64,000 bases of DNA, from NCBI GenBank assembly GCA_028564705.1, contig JAPXFQ010002461.1:1364001-1428000 (forward strand), written 5' to 3'. The stretch is from Apricaphanius iberus. Lineage: Eukaryota > Chordata > Actinopteri > Cyprinodontiformes > Aphaniidae. The notes beneath the pieces are model-generated. The model searched no databases and had not been told where the DNA came from. It saw only the letters and a program-made list of their open reading frames with translations. This document shows positions 24,201-36,310 of this stretch, one piece after another. The position numbers and the translations under genes are program-made. The number at the start of each line of letters is the position of its first letter. Position 1 is the stretch's first letter.

Positions 24201-27200
24201 GCAAAAAAAACCTTCAAGAGGCTCTGTTCTTGGATTAAATGTTGTAAAAAATCCAAACAGAGATCAGAAGATGAACAGCTCAGTGTAACACAGCAGGATT
24301 TGATCCCAGAGCCTACACAGCCTGAACATCAACCCCAGAACACTAATGTGGATGATGTCCCAGAAAACAAACAAGAGTCAGTTTTACGCATATGAAAAAC
24401 AATCAGACTGCACAGTAGTCCAATCAAGCAATGGGTGATAATAATTTTTTTATTTATTTTCTTTTAGGGAGGAGGAGACAGTTGTTCTCTCTCCAGTTCA
24501 ATGTAAGTGCCAAAAAAAAGAGTACTGAATACTTTAACTGGATTACATTGCTATTGTTCTATGGATTAATACATCTATGTTTTTTTTTCAAAAACTTGAT
24601 AATATCACATTATGTAATACTTTTTTGCTCCGTACTCTTGCTTAGGTTGGAAAGCACAAATTGAAAGCTTGTCCACAGACATTCAAATGCAGGTGAAATC
24701 TCTTGATGAGGTGCGTGTCTTTTTGTATGCAGAATAGAGTTTTAACTGTGAAATGACATATTTATGAACTATTATAAATACTTAAGGTCATTTGACTGAA
24801 TTTTCTGTTTTACTAATTTTATGTCAACTAGCACATTTGCTCATCACATTATTCAAGTATTGAATACTTAAAGCTGATTTACTTTGTTAGAGTTTAGTTT
24901 AGTTCAATTTAGTTTATTCACCTGATTCAACAAATGCTACATTGAATGAGAATGATCCTGTGATGCTATTTATCCTATAATGACTTGACAGCTACATAAG
25001 TCAGTAATGATGTATGATTTACATTTAAGAGAGCATTCATTGAGTTGCATTGCGAAGAAATCTGTCAGCTAAATGCTATAAATGACAGTATTACTGTAAT
25101 TTATTCAATTGTTCCTATAGTCAGTCACCAGTAATTTTTCTATGACTTAAAATTCACAAAGATATTTTCAAACATTACCTTTTCTTATTTTTAGTGATGG
25201 AAATATTTAATTCTTGCAGGATGAAGACCAGTTTTGGAAAGAATTTATTGAAAGGTACCTGGAACCTTTGCAAAATGACAAAAAAAAACAGGAAAAGGTC
25301 AAAAATGACCTGAAAGAGCTGAGAAACAAGGTAAATGTGGACTGGAATATGTTTTACATACACTAGAAAATCTTGAATTTTTCAGGCTAAACTTTGGAAT
25401 TCTTTCCCAACACAGATCAACTTTTCGTTCTTCTTCTTGAATGCTCTCTGGATTGTGGCAGCCTTCCTTTTTCAAGTCTTTGAGGTCTTTCAAATCGAGA
25501 TTGACATTGTTGACTTGAACCTCGAGAAAACTGGTGGAAAAATGCAAATTGAACCAATGAGCCTCATGTTCCTTCTGGGTTTTGCTCTTTCAGTTTTGCT
25601 CCAATTTATTGGAATGTTTTACCACAGGTGAGCACTAATCAGATTCCTTCTTTCACAACAATATTTCACTTACGAGAGTAAAATAAAAGAAAGAAGATAA
25701 AATATAACATTCTATGTTCTGTATTCAGACTCCTCACCCTCATTCATTATGTGGCATTTTTGGAAACGGAGCCAAAGCAACAGAAATCTGCAATGAAAAA
25801 GGTATTAAATATTTATGTTTATTACTCAAACTAAACCTAAAGATTGATTGTAGTTTTACTATGCTATATCACTAATGACACACCAATTGTGCTTTAATGA
25901 TAAAATAAATAAATTAAATTGGTTCTACAAATTAGATTTAAAAGCTCCATAGTTATTTTTTTAAACAGAGGTATGTTGTTTTAAGGTATAGATAAATGTT
26001 TTTTTTCTCATTTAATTGATAGACTAGATTACTTTAGAATAAACAAAGTGTGAGAAAGCAGCTTCTTATACAGTGTAACTGGGCTTCACAAAGAACAATA
26101 CTGTTGTAGTAGATTGAAAAATGAACAGAGACAATAGATAATAATATACAGACAAAAGAGTTAGTGTTTAGCAATTTAAAGTAAATTAAACATACTGTGT
26201 TGGGAACTAAACTTGATAAACAAGCTTGGAACTAACTTTATCTTTTAGCATAGCAATTAAAGACAATAATTAGGATTTAAATAACAAACCAGAATGTAGT
26301 ACAAACTAGCCCCCTTTGCTGGACAGTTTGCAGACTGCTAGAAACTTTATCCAGACTTGTAGACACTGGTCACTGCGTAAGCCCTTCTGGGAAATTTTGA
26401 TACGCCTTAGAGACCCTATTTAAATCTTAATAGGTGATGCTATTAAGTAAAATTAAAGTATAAAATTCCTAAAGTGTTGATAAGGCCATGTTTAGCATCA
26501 AGATCTACTGTATTTCCTGACGTAAACCCACAGACCTTGCATAAAACAATCAATTCCAAAAGTTAAACATATTTATTGTGGAACAAGATCGCAAGTATGG
26601 AGGTCAGCGGCCCCACAACATATTAGTATGAGTTGGCTAAGCCATGACCCTCTTCCTGACAACAGCCCCACATCTCCCTCTCATGCCCCACACTTGACCA
26701 TGTCCATCCGTGCCTCCTCGCCCTGCCCACTTAAGTATAATTTTTCAAATGTTGCTCGGGGTGTGATGAGGCATTTTTTTATGGGGTTGACTTACTCTTT
26801 AAGCAAATTAAATAGATATTTATCTGGAACATCTGCCTTACCGGTGCTCGTTAACTGTACCTCTTGGTGGTGATATTGAGTAATAAGAATGAATCTGCAT
26901 GTCTTAATGTTGATACAATAATAGGCTGAGATGTACATTATGACTGGTTTAAATAAATAATACTAATAAATAAAACACTTTTTTAAGTACTGATAAAAAC
27001 ACAAAAATAATACAAATAATTTAACAAATCTTTTGGCACCACTAATGAGTGATTAATTATCAGGATAAGCATTTTGTTAGCGTTTTCTGAAATCTCTGGA
27101 TGAAGTAAGATTTGTTTTACAATTTTGTTGTGTTTTTTGTGTATTTATTCTTATCTGTCAAATGATTTACCAAGGGTTCAGATTGATGAACTCAGGGAAA

Positions 27201-27423
27201 TTCCCATCTGGATGTTTTTAAAGGTGTTGTAGTATCTCTATCCATTAATGTTCTTCTAATCTCTTTCCAGATGGACTCTATGCCCAGTGCAGACTCAAGT
27301 TCAGCATATGCCTCTGCTACTGACCTGAACGACACCACACAGGAAGACCTCGAGAGTAACTTCAGTGGTTGGGACAGTGAGACTGACTTTTCAGAGCTGG
27401 ACTCAGACGATGGATCTCAATAG
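18285..27423 (+). CDS. chs1: chitin synthase (22 exons, complete)
   Basis: Polymerises UDP-GlcNAc into chitin at a membrane. Exons: 18285-18319, 18514-18649, 18820-19008, 19140-20019, 20181-20367, 20530-20622, 20863-21024, 21386-21560, 21640-21741, 21870-22011, 22098-22298, 22709-22824, 23330-23498, 23599-23778, 23861-24127, 24202-24376, 24468-24502, 24646-24710, 25220-25330, 25416-25627, 25729-25801, 27271-27423. They join in frame to 1,285 residues with no stop. About nine or ten N-terminal membrane segments (38-440) precede the GT2 core: DGDTDF (665-670), GRIHP (693-697), EDRW (769-772), QRKRW (806-810). Five C-terminal segments lead to SWGTRE (989-994). Then come a Lys-rich tail, a short coiled-coil-like stretch (about 1083-1140), two more membrane segments (1141-1235) and an acidic end. 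All introns are GT-AG; the exon 6 acceptor is weak, and 20,524 is an alternative start adding two residues. Vertebrate chitin synthases are established in fish. Confidence 0.97.
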
Positions 27424-27925
27424 GTTCAGATTTGAAACAAGACTTTTAGTGGACCAAAAGACTTGTAGCATTTTAATGTATTTCATTTTTAAGATCATTT
27501 AAAAATGTGCTCTAAAGTGGAACAGTGAATATGGGGGTAACCTCAATATGAAGTATTTTATTTAATCTGGTGATTTATTAACTATTTATCACTTGTAAAA
27601 CAGATTTTCTGCAACAGTGTTCCTTTTTATGTTGTCATATTAAATGTTTGTACTATTGAAAGTGCACAATGGATCATAGAGTAATTTATAATTATTCCAG
27701 AATCAGTAATGTTCAGAAATTTGGCCAGTCTATTCATCAATGAAGGTATAATAATTGTTGTGTGATTAATGTTTAATTCATTCCCTTTATTGATATTTTT
27801 TATTAACACCATGTTATCATTTTTTTTTCAGTTTAGAGCATATAAAATTCACTGTTCACTGAAAAACTCAGGTATGACCTTTTTTTAAAAATACAGTAAT
27901 TGAAGCTTCACTCCTTTTATTAAGT

Positions 27926-27931
27926 AATAAA
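27926..27931 (+). terminator. polyadenylation signal candidate for chs1
   Basis: AATAAA about 500 bases past the stop codon is the first canonical signal found downstream on this strand. It lies before the MITE-like sequence at 28.2 kb. Confidence 0.45.
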
Positions 27932-29239
27932 GGATGTTATTACTAGATGTTATCATTAGAAACACCTTGAAAATTGCATTTCTACAAATACAACTACTTG
28001 ATTATTTTCAGTGTTTCCACATTGTTTTGTTTGATCAGAAAAGTATACTGTAATGGAAAACTTATTTCAAGATTAGTTCTGTTTAGTGATGAGTAATTAT
28101 TAGTAAAGGCATCTGGTGAATATAGCATAATTCTTGGGACTCAAAGACTAAAGTTGGAGGAGACTTATTTACATTCTACCTAATCTGGCTCAACATAAGG
28201 ACGATGAGAGACGCGTTATGTCTCTGAAGCCGTTCACTCGAAAATAAAGGTGTTTCTCCACTGCAACGACTTAGCTAGGCTCATTACGACTCAGCCTTAG
28301 TACCTTTTATTCTCTACTGGCAGAAGTCGGGCTGAGTCGCGCCAAGTTGCACCAACACGATGCTATTTTTCGTACCAGCTCCGCTGTGGTTCCAGCACAT
28401 TACGGAACAGCGACATCAGTACGGCTGTCGGTCACTGATTGGTTGGAGGGCGGAGTCGCAGTGGTGCATATTTGTTTCTATTCTTTAATTTGATTTCTTA
28501 ATGTATGTTTCTAAAAGCACTATAAACATAGTACTTTAAAAAAGAAATTACTGCAATTAGATGCAGCAGGATCATCACTTTCTTCTGATGGACATGAGCA
28601 GAAAAAAGGCTTACGGAGGGTGGAGATGACATGATGCTGCCTTCAATCAAACCTTGGGTGCTGGGACAGATTGTACACCATGACCCCCAGACATGTGCAA
28701 TTGGACTTTTGTTTCTGAATTTTTTTTATACGTGTTAAATAAAAACAAGTTATATACTTGTATTTTCATTTGCAGCTTCATTATATGCTGGTTGGTGGAA
28801 TCATTTTACAATATTATGTCTGGCATCAGGGATCGGCAACTTTTTAAACATTTACCGTAGCTATTATAAAGTAAAAAAAGTCTAGCGCTGCAAAATAAGT
28901 GAATTGCATAAACTTGAAAGCTGCTGAAAAGCCTAAAAATGTAGTTCTTCTTTTAAGATTGTTTCACGCATCCATAGGTTGTGGAACCCTGGGAAAAAGT
29001 GACATTTTTAAAGATGGGAATAGGGAGTAGAACACACAAAGAACTACACATGATGGAAACTGTAACAGACTGAGTTTTTTGCTATGTCATGCATACTAAT
29101 TGATACCACTCAAAGATGGGATATCATACTCATCATCAATCCAGCAATCATTACTGTTGCTTTAAAGTATGTGCATGCATGAGAGATGGGACATGGGCAG
29201 GATGTGGGTGGTTTGGGGTATAGTTGTGGCGATGTTTTT
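27932..29239. other. chs1 downstream flank, no gene
   Basis: No coding signal except the MITE-like block at 28.23-28.47 kb listed separately. Confidence 0.4.
28232..28470. repeat. MITE-like GC-richer block
   Basis: A GC-richer island starting GGTGTTTCTCCACTGCAACG and containing GGCTGAGTCGC and GATTGGTTGGAGGGCGGAG words typical of small teleost DNA-transposon derivatives. Its right end is not clear, and family assignment is uncertain. Confidence 0.35.
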
Positions 29240-29326
29240 GGGGTCATTTTAATTTGTAAAGCACTTTGAGAAGCTTTGTAGTTTGAAAAGTGCTTTATAA
29301 ATAAAGTTTTATTTGATTTGATTTAA
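29240..29326 (+). repeat. LINE/SINE 3' tail
   Basis: AAAGCACTTTGAGAAGCTTT, then GTGCTTTATAAATAAAG and a TTTGATTTGATTT run. This is the 3' tail shared by many teleost LINEs and their SINE partners. No upstream coding part is visible. Confidence 0.6.
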
Positions 29327-29506
29327 ATATTTAAGTCAGAATAATTTAGGCAGGAAGCTGAAGACCAAGTAGTACAGATGCTGGCAGGAAGGACAAAATG
29401 AAAAGATTCCTAGGGAAAATATGTATATATATGACTACCTCAAACATGCATGCAAACTACACAAACTAACCATTTCATATTGTATTTAGAAGCTGTACTT
29501 CTACAG

Positions 29507-29618
29507 AATGAGAAGCACAGCACCTATCTCTTGGCATTATATGGGGACACAGACTTCCAGCCTGCTGCTGTGATGCTGATAATTGATTGTCTGAAAATAT
29601 ATTCATCTGTTAACACTG
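29507..29618 (+). pseudogene. orphan chitin synthase catalytic exon copy
   Basis: An exon-like block preceded by CTTCTACAG and followed by GGTAAT encodes a diverged copy of chs1 exon 10 (NEKHSTYLLALYGDTDFQPA). By eye it is about 84% identical in DNA to 21,870-21,974, with many differences at third positions, while the flanking introns do not match. The first Asp of DGDTDF is Tyr, which removes a UDP-sugar/metal-binding residue. The GRIHP part is lost, and no neighbouring exons were found. It is most simply the relic of a second, tandem chitin synthase. Confidence 0.85.
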
Positions 29619-30606
29619 GTAATCTGTTCGCTAAAAACCAATCTAGGGGAAATATACTGTAAATACTGGTAAATACTTTTTTATAGGTTGAATTCAATCA
29701 AAGTACATTGACTAAATGTCTGATTTATAACAAATGTCCTACCCTACCTACTTAAAATGTCCTGTGTCAAATCTAGCACAAAGAACCATCTGCTGATTTC
29801 ATGCTTAATTTAATTTCAGATCAATTGTTACAGTTACAGTACAATCGTTAAGCCTATTTTGTCTTCTGAAATGACATGAAAATGTGTTTTGAAAGATTTG
29901 TATTTAGTGTCCTTTTTTCCACCGATGAAGCGATCTGCAACATTTCATTTATGACATATCATTGCTTGGTGCATTAATCGTTTTGGTCCTAATAGTGTCA
30001 CCTAATGGACAAAAGAGGAAATGGCTGAATGCTGTATTCAATACTAACGTGTAAAACAATGCAATTCCACCGTATTTCACAATATTTATGCAGGATATTT
30101 CAAATTGATTTCCTCTTATATTTTCTTTATTTTAATGCAGAATTATGCCAAGTGTATATCTCAATGACTTACAACCACCCAGCCTAATCAACAATGTGTG
30201 AGCTTGTCTGACCTGTCTCCAGACCATAAATGTTCCTTGTGACATGAAGCCAGCATTTCAAAAGACGGATCAAACAACATGTAAAAATGGTTTAGAGGTT
30301 TAGATATTATATCAGCATGGACTGGGATTCTAAGGCAAAAATAATTTAGCAACTCTCAATATAATCAAGTCGAAGTTTGAGTTTAGGAGTGCAACAAAAA
30401 TGTACAGTTATAATTATACATGAGGAAAGGCACCTACCTTTTTTAAATCAATTTTTTCCAGTTATCACGTTTTTAATTTATATTTATATTTTGAAAGTAA
30501 GATTGATCAATAAAAGCTCTACTTTATTTGTGTCTGTTTGATGAAGATTAAACAAATATCTAGTTTTAAAAGTTTGCACACATACATACATACATACATA
30601 CATACA

Positions 30607-30640
<34 letters not shown>

Positions 30641-31389
30641 CATACATACACTTTCATCATGAGAATGCAGAAAACAGACCGTGGATGATTAAGTGAGGAG
30701 TTGGGGATGGGAGGGGAAAAGAGACTGACACAGCTGCTCCACACATCAACAGAGAATGGATGAAGAAGGGAAAATACAATTTCTGCCTATTTTTGTTGAA
30801 TAGATTTTTGTAGCATAACTGGGTTCCAGAGGCAGTTTATAATAACCGGGAAGCTAAGTTTGATCAGGAGATTATTCCATTATGCTGCATTAGTATTTAC
30901 ATCTGCTGTTGAGTGCTCTTATATTCGCTGTGTTTGCTCGATAATTTAGACAATATGCTGTTGACAGAGTAATGTTAATGTTCATTTAAAACGGTTAAAA
31001 CAAAGCTCCCAAAATTTGTTAACTCAGCTAAAACTCCCCACATAAATTTAGCAAACCTAATAGAAAATAAAGTCTCTGCTGCTGAACCATCTCTTGGTCC
31101 TCCACCTGCCAAAGAAACTTGCTCAAGTTCTGTCGAGCGCCTTTTGCAGTCAGTGCTGTAGATAAAACTAAAGAGATATGTATGTGCAAAAGTCAAAATA
31201 GCAAAGGGAGAGAAATCATAGATCTGTTAACATCTGCCTGCATAATCACATAAACTTAAAGCATCCTCTCTTTGGATCTGTCTGCCCCCAACCAGCAGCA
31301 GTTCCTCCTACAAAAATGTTCTGCCCCTGTTGGTCTCTTCTCAATGATCTTCCTGTTACATTTTCATTGTTGGATTTATGGAAAAACAT
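29619..31389. other. no gene recognised
   Basis: AT-rich sequence with a CATA microsatellite. The - strand frame at 31,196-30,975 has no family signature that I can recognise. Confidence 0.4.
30577..30650. repeat. (CATA)n microsatellite
   Basis: About 18 near-perfect CATA units with one TATATA interruption. Confidence 0.97.
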
Positions 31390-31500
31390 AAACAAATACT
31401 GCACATCCACAATAATTATAATGGTTACTTAAATTAGAAGTGTATTTTGGGGAAAAAAAATATTTTTACTTTGAATTTAATTTAATTTTGAATTTTATTT
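31390..31500 (-). repeat. dispersed repeat, second copy
   Basis: Its reverse complement resembles 11,755-11,870: both hold an AAATAAAATTCAAAAT block, then ACACTTCTAATTTA, then TGGATGTGCAG. They are two inverted copies of one hAT-like repeat, 20 kb apart. Confidence 0.5.
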
Positions 31501-31589
31501 TGTCGCTGTACATCAATAACATTAAAAAACCCAAAGGTTAAAAATGGTACAAGCAAATCAGCAAAAATGCAGATAAGGTTGCTGTACAT

Positions 31590-32217
31590 CAATAACTAGA
31601 CAACACATTGAGAACATAACGTTTACTGCTGAAGTTGAAAAAGCTGAAATTTGGCATCAATTTGTGCAGCGTCAAGCAATCAGGCGCCTGGCGAAGTGTT
31701 TTAAGTGATGATGTGACTGACATGGAGTCCCAGCATCAGCATGACATGAAGTAAATACTGATAAACGGCGTAGCTAATCATTCCGAGCTATATGACAGTT
31801 GTTTTCTATACAGAGAAAGGAGTAAAAAACATAAAATATTATAAACAGGTTAAACTATTGCATGGAACTACGCTGGACAACTGACGCGGTGAGAGGCCAG
31901 GTCTGAGGATCCGACCATGTAACGCGGTCAGCTCGGAGACCAGAGTCCAGCAGCAGCTGAGACCGCACATGCAGGGCCCGCCAGAGATGGAGCCCTGCCT
32001 CGGAGGACGGAAGGAGGAGGAGGTCAGTGGACAGCAACGAAGCGGTCCTAGTCGAGGTCCTCCCACAAGTTGCGTATTTCCGGCTTGACGCGTATCTAAA
32101 TGTTATGCTTGGACATGTGTCCAATTAGCTTTGGACCTACATCAAGGTGCAAATATTCAAGGGGCAAACTTGGGGTGGCCAGTGCGTTTTTGACGCTTTG
32201 GTGTGAACACACCGTTA
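31590..32217. repeat. Harbinger-like MITE, tentative
   Basis: The right end (GCGTTTTTGACGC, then TTTGGTGTGAACACACC, then GTTA) resembles terminal repeats of teleost Harbinger-type MITEs. The left end has a related TTGTGCAGCGTCAAGC word. It appears to have replaced the 3' end of the receptor pseudogene. Confidence 0.35.
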
Positions 32218-32445
32218 GTGACCCACACAAGATACAAAAACTTGAGCTCCTTCTCCAAACACAAGAGAACTTTATTTTGTTTCAACGCTTCTTAAGTAAT
32301 CTTACTGGATCACCATGCAGAAGTATAACAGTGGGTTTCGCACAGCTGTTAAAGTAGGCAAAACCATTCGCCAAAGACTGCCACATTTTCAACATTGTAT
32401 TATTTTAATTCACCATCTTCACAAGGTATAAAAAGTGGTAAGGAC

Positions 32446-33060
32446 TGTAGAATTACATTTTTGTAAAACAATAATTCAGTGCATGTTCAAGCAGAGACAA
32501 AGGGGCCAATTTCCAGTTCTCAGTTTTATTTTAAACAGATTAAGATATGCAGTTTACAGAGAAACATGCCCATTTTCTCTGGGCCAGATTAAAGACATCT
32601 GACAACGAATGGTTTTCATGCCATAACTTTTATAGACATCCAAAACTTCCCAGGATCTGGGCGTCTCTTCTCCCTCGGAATCTGCTCCAATCAGAACGTT
32701 TTTAAAAAGTGTCTTGACACCAACTGGTCCCTCAAGAATTATGCATTCATAAGATGGAAGTGTCCTCCTCTTTGCTTTTACAACTGCCATTTCCTGGGTC
32801 CAGGTCAAAAGTTCATTCTGAGTTTTATGGTTTTATGGTCCCGGGTCCTCTCAAGCAAACCTCCTAGTTTTATGGCCTGCAATAAAACTCTTTGTCTCAG
32901 AGGTCCTCAAAAGGTCACACATACTTCCAACATATACAAGGGCTTTGATGTTCCTCAAAGGGTGCCCAATTATCCAGCCTTCACATCCTGTAATCGTGCG
33001 ATTTTCAATATGCCATCATACATGACATTTAACACATATGATCAAATTTTGCATACTACA
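32446..33060 (-). repeat. 3' LTR of the LTR element
   Basis: This is the downstream LTR in element orientation. On the - strand it has a TATAAAAGTTATGG TATA-like box and an AATAAA signal, as expected for an LTR promoter and polyadenylation region. It differs from the other LTR by about a dozen substitutions plus small indels (one 7-8-base duplication near 32,825). Confidence 0.9.
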
Positions 33061-33074
33061 AATCCCTCTTTTCC
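33061..33074 (-). other. polypurine tract
   Basis: The - strand reads GGAAAAGAGGGATT directly next to the 3' LTR, the expected place for plus-strand priming. Confidence 0.75.
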
Positions 33075-35929
33075 ATCTATATTTATTATAGATGGATCAC
33101 CTTCTGTACTCTCCTTCAGGGTTAGTGTTTAAAACTTAAGATCTAAAACCTGTAAAGCATTTGAGAATGCAAAAAAAAAAGTCAAACCCAAGAAATTTTA
33201 TCAGTTTTAAACATGAAGTCTTTCATATGATACCACAACAAGACTTCCAGATTAAAATTCAAAACACAACCTGTTAAAATACCTTTTTAACCTTAACTCC
33301 CATTACTCAAAAATGTAAATCTGTTAATTATAAATTCACCCTCTTTTGGCATTATCCAAAAAATGTATTTTAACAATTCCCAAAAACTACTAAATTCAAA
33401 ACCCAAAAATGTAATAGTAGGTATAAGAATGTCTTAAATGTGAAGAGATAATTAAATCTGACTTGATATATGTTAATACTGTGGAAGAAGCTTAGAAAAC
33501 CAATGAACATAGACATTATTACTATGTTATATTCTGAAATAAATCAAACTTAAAGTGGGAAGAACCCTGTGAAACAGAAAAAAAATAGTTAGAAGTAACA
33601 TTTTTGTTCTTTTAAAAGTTCATATCTTCTCTTCCGCACCGCTGGCATTCCGTCCAAGGCTGCTGGGAGCTGCATTCAGTAAATGTCAATAAAGGAACTG
33701 TCTTTTCCAAATGAAATCATAATCAGATGATTACAATAATAATCCCTCTTTAATGGTAAATTACTCCCGTAATTGACAATTTCCCAAACACAGCCAATTC
33801 ATTCAGGTGCAGGAAGATGCGATCTGATCCCATTAAGAAAACCTGGTATGGAATCAAATGATTAATTTAACATTCACATTGTTTCTGAATTCTTCCTTAC
33901 AGCTTAAAAAACCCATAACATGTGTCATATAGCCAGAAATATATCCCATAAAGTACGCAAAAACTAACCTAGTTAGCCTGAGTTTTTCCCACTTTAGCTG
34001 TCAGACCCTGTACATTTTCCAAGTATAAATTAACAAAACTAAACCTATAAATTTAAAGTATCCAATTATCTTCAAATTCACCAAACCTGGGCATTGGAAC
34101 AGAACCATGTTTTCCCATCCAGCACTCGAGACAGGCCTGGTCCTAATGGGGCAGCAGCTTTGTGCCTCTCCCCACTTCCTCAGGTGCTTGCTGTGGATAA
34201 AGCCAAGAACGTTTGTTAATCCCAGCAAATTGTCTCCTGCATTATTGTCGAAAGGCAGTTAAGACAAGACATTCCACAGATAAGCAGACCAGACGTTCCA
34301 TCCAGCCTCAACACAAAGCACCGAGCTTCCTTGCAGCCATTGGAGTGCGTCAACAGTGGACAAACAGCCATACATGTCCCATGCCCTAATTTGGCAAATC
34401 AATATAATCTTATTTAGTTTTACTAAACATGTCCAAACAAGTAGATCTATGGTCTGATCACAAATACAATCAAAAGTATAGAAAAACGCAGGTTAACCTC
34501 TATCAGTCAGTCTTACCCACTCTGCAAATTCTTTCATCACCCCCATAACTTCCTTCCTGTGATGCTCCTCCCAGCAATGATAAGCACCCACTCAGTCTCC
34601 AAACTCCCCATCACTTAAGTGTACTGGATCTCTATCAAGCTGGCTCAGACAAAAAAAAAAGTTAGTAAAAACAAATGCAGAGAAAAAAATAACCCAAAGC
34701 ATAAAAAAAAAAAATTATGAAAACCAAAAACATGAAACAAATGACGGAACAACTTTCGTTACAGATTTATATGAAACTTGCAGGCTTGTTGTGCATACAA
34801 AGCCTGTCTCACTCCTTGCTCCAATTAATGTAATCGCAGACTATCAAACCTAAAGTACTTATTTATTAACACAATCCAATCTAAATTCAAAGTAACTTTT
34901 GCTTATATGATTCCTCTTTAAACAAACACAAAAAGCCAACTGGGCAAGATATTCTGGTTGTAAATAACGAAACAGTTCATACTTCAAGAACATCTGTCAG
35001 ATTCTGTGAAGTGAATCAAACATAGTCAAACTGATTTGTGCAACTAAAACTCCTCTTAAATTTTTGTAGGATACATAGTAGTCTAATTCCCCTTAGCAGT
35101 AAAACAAAACAAAAAAAATTCAATACAAGAGATAAGATTTCTCTAAACAAAAACTAGTAGCATTAAAATAAAAAACAAAAACCAGCATTTTTACAGTATC
35201 CCAATTATCTCCTTCTATGTCTCAAAGTACAAACACTAAATTTAATTGAAGCTTCTAAACAAATGTCAAAGAAATTACCACTGAATCATGTTTTCTTTAA
35301 TCCAGCTTCTCAAATTAACATTTTCCAAAGTTCTCATTAATAAGCAGACCGCAATTCAGAAATCTGGGTCAGAATCCAAATCGATACAAATATATAAATT
35401 TTGAGAGAGAAAGAGAAAAAATAAAATAAAAATAAAAATAAGAAAAAAATAAAGAAAATAAAATCAAAAAAATCTAAATAAATTGTCAGTTACAGAGTCC
35501 CCACTAATCAAATGGTATATTATGCCATTATTCTATGATCAGAACTGTTCTAAAATGTTTTAGGACATGTAAATTTACTCTCAGCATCAAGTAGACTAGC
35601 TAACAATTAATAAATAACATCTGAAAGATTAATCTTAAACTTTAAAACTAAAACCAATTCTTATTTGTCAAAACAAAATGTGCATTCAAATATATGGTAA
35701 AAAATTATTTCAATGTAGCTGCTCCAATCACATTTTGCTTCTACACGATCAGAATAAATGAATTAGAATTTACTTCTTACTTGTAAATTAAACCATCATT
35801 TCGATCACTGCTGATATTCATTACTTGTTCTTCAACAAATCTACCAAAGAATTTAGTTGTTACTTTCAATCCTTAGACCAATTCCAAATTTATCCCCAGC
35901 CTGTTTAAAAACAAACTGATGCCTTAAAG

Positions 35930-36310
35930 ATGACTCTGTGTTTTAATGTTTTCCTTTTTTTTTTTTTTTTCAAACTCAAACATTCAAATCCCACTAGTTT
36001 AGAAAATATCACTATGATAAGTATTGTTTTGCATGGTAAAAACATTCAATTTGTAACGGAATTGAAATATGCTGGGTTACTCCTTGAACCCCAGTTGAAA
36101 TTTGATAAATCCAAAAAGCATTTAGTGTCCACAAAATCCTTAAGAATGTTCTATTCTTATAATTACTGCTTATAGCTTTATCTTTATTTAGGCCAACTTA
36201 ATCAAATCCTGCTTAGATCAATCAAAAAGCAACAAATCCACCTAATTAAAGATTCAAAAAAATGCACAACTTTTATTTTGACTATAAACTCCCCTCTTTT
36301 TAATTTTAAA
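35930..36310 (+). mobile_element. LINE reverse transcriptase fragment nested in LTR element
   Basis: The + strand reads HGKNIQFVTELKYAGLLLEP, QLKFDKSKKH, resembling the region after the palm of a LINE polymerase, where a VKYLGVLLD-type block is usual. It then decays into stops. It is a minor insertion in the LTR element interior. Confidence 0.5.

Noticed and set aside
30577..30650. CRISPR-like regular repeats
   Set aside because: A tetranucleotide microsatellite with no spacers, in a eukaryotic genome.
30975..31196. 73-codon - strand frame as a possible transposase fragment
   Set aside because: No catalytic motif or terminal repeats, and no resemblance that I could name with confidence.
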